A DNA stretch of 64,000 bases from Pachyseris speciosa. Lineage: Eukaryota; Cnidaria; Anthozoa; Scleractinia; Pachyseridae. The DNA lies in NCBI GenBank assembly GCA_016490735.1, contig JAEMWC010000665.1, forward strand, positions 187,501 through 251,500, read 5' to 3'. Shown here in pieces: positions 62,386 to 64,000 of this stretch; the stretch's first letter is position 1; each line of letters opens with the position of its first letter. A program made the translations under genes and the position numbers. The notes beneath the pieces were generated by a model that was given only the letters and a program-made list of their open reading frames with translations, had not been told where the DNA came from and ran no database searches.

Positions 62386-62852
62386 CATTGATAAACCAAA
62401 TTTTCATTATTATATTTAAACCTGTTTTAACACTTACTATTTCTTTAAAATCCTAAACATTTTTCACTGTAAACCTGCCAAAATATTTCAGCTATATCTG
62501 GACTATATATTATTAGCTTTTGCTTATGTAACATAACCTCGATAATTTGAGACTAACTGTATGCAGCTTTACTCACATTGTTTCCAGAATTAAGACAGAG
62601 AGAACTGACACCTCTAATAGCTTCTTTGAGAGCTGCAAATTTTCCAAAAGACAATCATAATGAAGATCGACCTAATCTCCTTCATAGCAGAACACTCTGC
62701 TGTAGCTCTCGATCTCCACAGCAAATAAAATCGAGGCGATCATTGATAAACTCCATCCACAGTAAACAGTGACACGCGCAAAACTGCGTCAGAAACACAC
62801 TGAAGACCCTACCTTTTTGACATCTCAGTCCTCGTAATGACACAGAAAACAT
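49147..62852 (-). CDS. TUFM: Mitochondrial elongation factor Tu
   Basis: GTPase that carries aminoacyl-tRNA to the mitochondrial ribosome. Ten coding exons: 62813-62852, 62577-62632, 61360-61396, 59860-59991, 55859-56025, 54719-54823, 53524-53595, 50857-51187, 49905-50056 and 49147-49407. They sum to 1353 bases, 450 residues plus stop, close to the usual length of animal TUFM. Residues 1 to about 57 form an arginine-containing, acid-poor targeting peptide. GTP-binding motifs are GHVDHGKT (73-80), DCPGH (135-139), NKAD (190-193) and SAL (228-230). The EF-Tu middle and C-terminal beta-barrel domains follow and end GVVTKIIE. Frames match across all junctions and no key residue is missing. Housekeeping gene; introns are full of transposons. 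Confidence 0.95.
49905..50056 (-). CDS. TUFM: TUFM exon 9: domain 2
   Basis: Encodes [30 protein letters not shown] and KSYTKFEAQ. Acceptor GGCTTTGTAG, donor GCTCAG|GTGATT. Confidence 0.94.
50145..50555. mobile_element. Foldback element, near-perfect, about 410 bp
   Basis: Left TAAAGTGCACCTAAACCC and right GGGTTTAGGTGCACTTTA; the arms run through GGCGCAATGCG, CTAGTCAAGATTTGCT, GGCCCCACGA and TTTGACGTCACAAA with very few mismatches over about 190 bases. It lies in the intron between TUFM exons 9 and 8. Confidence 0.8.
50556..50790. mobile_element. Partial second copy of the same foldback
   Basis: Repeats the left arm order (TTTGCACCTGTTCGAAACGC, GGGGCATGGGTCTATTCC, TTGACGTCACAAACTGATTT) and ends AGGTGTACTTTAACTT. 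Directly adjacent to the first copy. Diverged, so the two are not one recent event. Confidence 0.7.
50857..51187 (-). CDS. TUFM: TUFM exon 8: G5 and domain 2
   Basis: Encodes the end of the GTPase domain ([13 protein letters not shown]) and the start of the middle beta-barrel ([17 protein letters not shown]). Donor GTCACAG|GTACAAG. Confidence 0.94.
51260..51393 (+). mobile_element. Short retroposon with (ATT)n tail, copy 1
   Basis: TTGATTTGATTTAGTCTCCC and GTAGAGCATCTGTGCTCGGC, ending AATAAAGTGATTATTATTAT. Almost identical to 52058-52206. Confidence 0.7.
51404..51720. repeat. Foldback inside the pogo-like MITE
   Basis: Inner hairpin GTACTGTAAGTTACGGATCC with GGTCCGTAACTTACAGTAC, and an inner palindrome around ATTTATGGCCCGCATGCTTC. 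A shorter hairpin GGGCCGTATTCTACAGTACG with its complement stands at about 51450. Confidence 0.6.
52058..52206 (+). mobile_element. Short retroposon with (ATT)n tail, copy 2
   Basis: Same unit as 51260-51393, same strand, ending in a pure ATT run of about 45 bases. A further (ATT)n run at 52382-52460 lacks the unit. Confidence 0.7.
52382..52460 (+). repeat. (ATT)n microsatellite
   Basis: About 26 perfect ATT units. Confidence 0.95.
53524..53595 (-). CDS. TUFM: TUFM exon 7: G4 motif
   Basis: Encodes [18 protein letters not shown], containing the NKxD base-recognition motif. Acceptor GTGTTTCAG, donor GAATTG|GTGAGC. Confidence 0.93.
54719..54823 (-). CDS. TUFM: TUFM exon 6
   Basis: Encodes [20 protein letters not shown] and the following QMPQTREH. 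Acceptor CTGTTCCAG, donor AGTCAG|GTACAT. Confidence 0.93.
54877..55125 (+). mobile_element. tRNA-derived SINE, tandem copy 1
   Basis: Unit with tRNA-like head at 54933-55006 (A-box TAGCTCAGTTGG, B-box GGTTCAAACCC), then AGTCCT, then the body CGCAATTGCATAAATTGCGT and CCGCAGTTCATATATGAT. The head is closest to tRNA-Ile, but position 33 is not T and the anticodon stem is imperfect, so it is a SINE head, not a tRNA gene. Confidence 0.8.
55126..55335 (+). mobile_element. tRNA-derived SINE, tandem copy 2
   Basis: Second unit in the same orientation with head at 55182-55255. Its start is 249 bases after the first. It ends near CTTCATTTGATTTAATTAT and lacks the 3' part of the body. Confidence 0.8.
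55859..56025 (-). CDS. TUFM: TUFM exon 5: switch I and G3
   Basis: Carries [20 protein letters not shown] (switch I with the invariant Thr) and [12 protein letters not shown] (G3). Donor ATCAAG|GTAGCA. Confidence 0.93.
56063..56759. mobile_element. pogo-like MITE, 697 bp, TA target, internal tandem
   Basis: Ends CAGTGCAACCTCTATTAAGC and its near-perfect complement; TA on both sides (56061-56062 and 56760-56761). The left half contains two tandem units of about 99 bp (from 56101 and 56200) built on CACCGTCCATTAAA and TATTCAACGGCCACC. No transposase. In the intron between TUFM exons 5 and 4. Confidence 0.8.
57415..57825. repeat. Foldback element in TUFM intron
   Basis: Left AGTGTGACGTCACAAATATT and CTTGCCAAAAATCAGCATTT; right complements AATGCTGATTTTTGGCAAG and TTTGTGATGTCATCATTTTA. 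The inner part has GACTCCATACAAATC with its complement. Confidence 0.65.
57837..58020. repeat. Foldback element, about 180 bp
   Basis: Arms TAGCGTTGTCTATACTCTTA and the complement TAAGAGTATAGACAATGCTA; inner CGTCATCACAGGTCAAAATG with its complement. A one-ended echo (AGCGTTGTCTACATTCTTAT) is at 58102. Confidence 0.75.
58281..58895. repeat. Foldback flanked by (GTCTGCA)n tandem repeats
   Basis: Outermost arms GTCTGACATTTGCAGA (58292) and TCTGCAAATGTCAGAC (58873). Next come TGCAGACTGCAGACTACAGA on the left and about nine TCTGCAG/GTCTGCA heptamers on the right, then arms AAAGCCTTGTACATTTTCGT (58386) and ACGAAAATGTACAAGGCTTT (58751). An internal minus-strand frame has no known motif. Confidence 0.7.
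58936..59365. mobile_element. MITE-like repeat with GGTGCTTATT units
   Basis: Left ATACTGTATTTCCTTGAATA then AGCACCC; right GGGTGCTTACTCAAGGATAT then ACAGTAT. GGTGCTTATT and GGGCGCTTATT variants recur inside. Fragments of this family occur near 6650 and 7200. Confidence 0.65.
59860..59991 (-). CDS. TUFM: TUFM exon 4: P-loop
   Basis: Contains the start of the mature protein and [19 protein letters not shown], the G1 nucleotide-binding loop. Donor AAAA|GTAAAG. Confidence 0.92.
60055..60667. mobile_element. piggyBac-like MITE, 613 bp, TTAA target
   Basis: Flanked by TTAA at 60051-60054 and 60668-60671, with terminal inverted repeats CCCTTTGACTCCT and AGGAGTCAAAGGG. TTAA targets and CCC starts are typical of piggyBac-type elements. 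No transposase is seen; short frames inside are without motifs. In the intron between TUFM exons 4 and 3. Confidence 0.75.
60860..60931 (-). tRNA. tRNA-like gene, anticodon GGT (Thr) if functional
   Basis: 72 bases that fold as a tRNA: seven-base acceptor stem with G-T wobbles, A-box TAGTGTAGTGG, anticodon loop CTGGTAA, T-arm GTCGGTTCGATTCCGAC and matching B-box GGTTCGATTCC. T5 follows six bases after the 3' end, a possible pol III terminator. One mismatch closes the anticodon loop. A GGT anticodon is unusual in eukaryotic nuclei, so this may be a tRNA-like sequence and not a translating tRNA. Confidence 0.55.
61174..61245 (+). tRNA. tRNA-like gene, inverted second copy, anticodon GGT
   Basis: Differs from the first copy at only two positions (acceptor base 5, T instead of C; anticodon stem, G instead of A at position 30). 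Both changes keep pairing as G-T wobbles. Boxes A and B and the T5 run are preserved. Confidence 0.55.
61360..61396 (-). CDS. TUFM: TUFM exon 3
   Basis: 37-base micro-exon with acceptor TTTACACAG and donor TGTTG|GTAAGG; encodes LLLLQNGRR, still in the targeting peptide. Confidence 0.8.
62577..62632 (-). CDS. TUFM: TUFM exon 2
   Basis: Acceptor GAAAATTTGCAG, donor ACAAT|GTGAGT; 56 bases completing codon 32. Part of the targeting peptide. An upstream in-frame stop shows that translation cannot begin within this exon. Confidence 0.75.
62813..62852 (-). CDS. TUFM: TUFM exon 1: start of targeting peptide
   Basis: ATG at 62852, 13 codons plus one base, with two arginines and no acid. Donor AAAAAG|GTAGGG. 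The ATG was chosen because it gives the only in-frame route into exon 2. Confidence 0.75.
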
Positions 62853-64000
62853 AATTAGGCGTATATCAGGACGGATTGGCGTTTATATTTTGATAAAATT
62901 TCACGTTCTGCCGGAGGAGAAGCGGACGAGTCGCCGGAGGAAATGTGAAGTGAAGTGTGCCCGCGATAAAGATTGGTTACACACAAAAACCTCTCCCCAG
63001 TCTCTTTGCCCAAAATAATCTGTCCTTCGCAACGTAGTTGCGTGTAACGGCGATGAGAGACCAGTATGAGAGACCGAGGACATGTACTAAAACCCGAAAA
63101 TTCTGGTTTGGCAAAGTTTCACTATTTGTACCCGACTTGTACGCGCTATTGAGTCCAAAAATATCTGTTCTTTGGTGAAGTAGCGGACATAGAGCGAGGC
63201 CTAAACTGCTGAAATAGTAAAGAATCGCGCAAGAATTCTCGTCACGCTAAAATATGGATTACTTCAGGAAATGTTGCAACAGAAGCACCCTAGAAAGAAA
63301 TGTTGAAAGGTTTTTCTTTCCTTCTGCTGCTCCCGCCAAGCCCGCCCAAGAACTAAAATACTAAAACACTGTGTTAGGGGGAAACAGAGAGCCAATAGAG
63401 GTCATAGAGGGTCACACACAAGACTGTAAAAGCTGAATGTAATTATTCTGTTAACCAAAGTGATTCAGTACGTACAGTTACTTACCAAATTAAATTTTAT
63501 AATCCATTAAAGAACTTGACGATACAGAACTCCTAAATTTAAATTTACTTCTGCATGAGTTGAAGTTGACTTTCTGAGCTACAGAAAGATGTCAGCACTA
63601 CACCTAATAGCTTGGTGGAGGCCGGGAGCCTCAAATTTGCCTCTACGCAGCTTATGAAAATAGCAAGAAATGGCTGATTGTTTACGCAACCAATTTGAGA
63701 GGATATGAAAAGAATATAGTGAAAACTATTATAACGACAGTGAATAGTTCACCATCTTCTGGGAGATTTAAGGGCGAAGACTACATATCAAAGTCGATGG
63801 AGTATTTACAATCAAGCAAAAAAATGGACAAAACTGTATTTCACTATCCCTACCCCCAATTTGAGGTTGAATATGGGGAGATGCCATTGCTTGGGAAACA
63901 TGTGAATCGGCGGAGGCGGGGAGGGGGGGGGGGGGGGACTTTCACTTCTCTTGTTTGCTTGTTTGCTTGTTTGCACGCAAAAATACTTCCAAGCGCGATT
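62853..64000. other. Region upstream of TUFM; no gene recognised
   Basis: Should contain the TUFM promoter and 5' UTR. CpG-containing sequence with GC-rich patches at 62910-63060. A run of G at 63921-63938 follows a GGCGGAGGCGGGGAGG segment. No exon on either strand could be supported. Confidence 0.4.

Noticed and set aside
1..64000. CRISPR arrays, bacterial operons, phage or toxin-antitoxin systems
   Set aside because: Sequence is eukaryotic with introns; tandem repeats present are microsatellites and transposon parts without spacer structure.

Overview
The window is nuclear DNA of a metazoan. Genes are split by GT-AG introns, there is no bacterial organisation, and repeats are dense: LINE, Penelope-like, tRNA-derived SINE, MITE, foldback and microsatellite. 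A small secreted eight-cysteine precursor of the coral SCRiP type and several repeats of kinds I associate with stony corals point to an anthozoan, most likely a scleractinian. That species-level guess is inference.

Three genes can be supported, all on the minus strand. (1) 6267-18604 encodes a large secreted protein of about 2019 residues in seven exons: a signal-peptide exon, one 4.4 kb exon coding 1471 residues without a single cysteine, and five thrombospondin type-1 repeats (TSP1) on exons that all join in phase 1. (2) 25475-26305 encodes a 97-residue secreted cysteine-rich precursor in two coding exons. A Lys-Arg pair forms at the exon junction, followed by a domain with eight cysteines. 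(3) 49147-62852 encodes mitochondrial elongation factor Tu (TUFM), ten coding exons, 450 residues, with all GTP-binding motifs and an arginine-rich targeting peptide.

Layout. 1-440: a Penelope-like end. 440-4900: a decayed L1/Tx1-type LINE (minus) with ORF1 and ORF2 remnants, interrupted by a 460 bp PIF/Harbinger-type MITE and by a foldback-like insertion. 5.6-18.6 kb: the TSP1 gene, whose introns hold foldbacks, a Penelope-like GIY-YIG remnant and a MITE. 18.7-25.4 kb: a retrocopy nested in a foldback, a repeated foldback family and a tRNA-derived SINE. 25.4-26.3 kb: the cysteine-rich gene. 26.3-49.1 kb: gene-poor, with MITEs, a LINE 3' fragment, a 760 bp tetranucleotide array and duplicated segments. 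49.1-62.9 kb: TUFM, whose introns carry two pogo-like MITEs, a piggyBac-like MITE, tandem SINEs, several foldbacks and a 579 bp insertion carrying two inverted tRNA-like genes. 62.9-64.0 kb: upstream of TUFM, no recognised gene.

The genes do not form an operon or pathway. Two encode secreted products and one is a mitochondrial translation factor. The most unusual items are the cysteine-free giant exon with its repeated motif and basic cleavage sites, the eight-cysteine precursor, and the paired-tRNA insertion flanked by a perfect 13 bp direct repeat. All exon boundaries were read by eye from splice signals and reading frame; no transcript data or database search was available.
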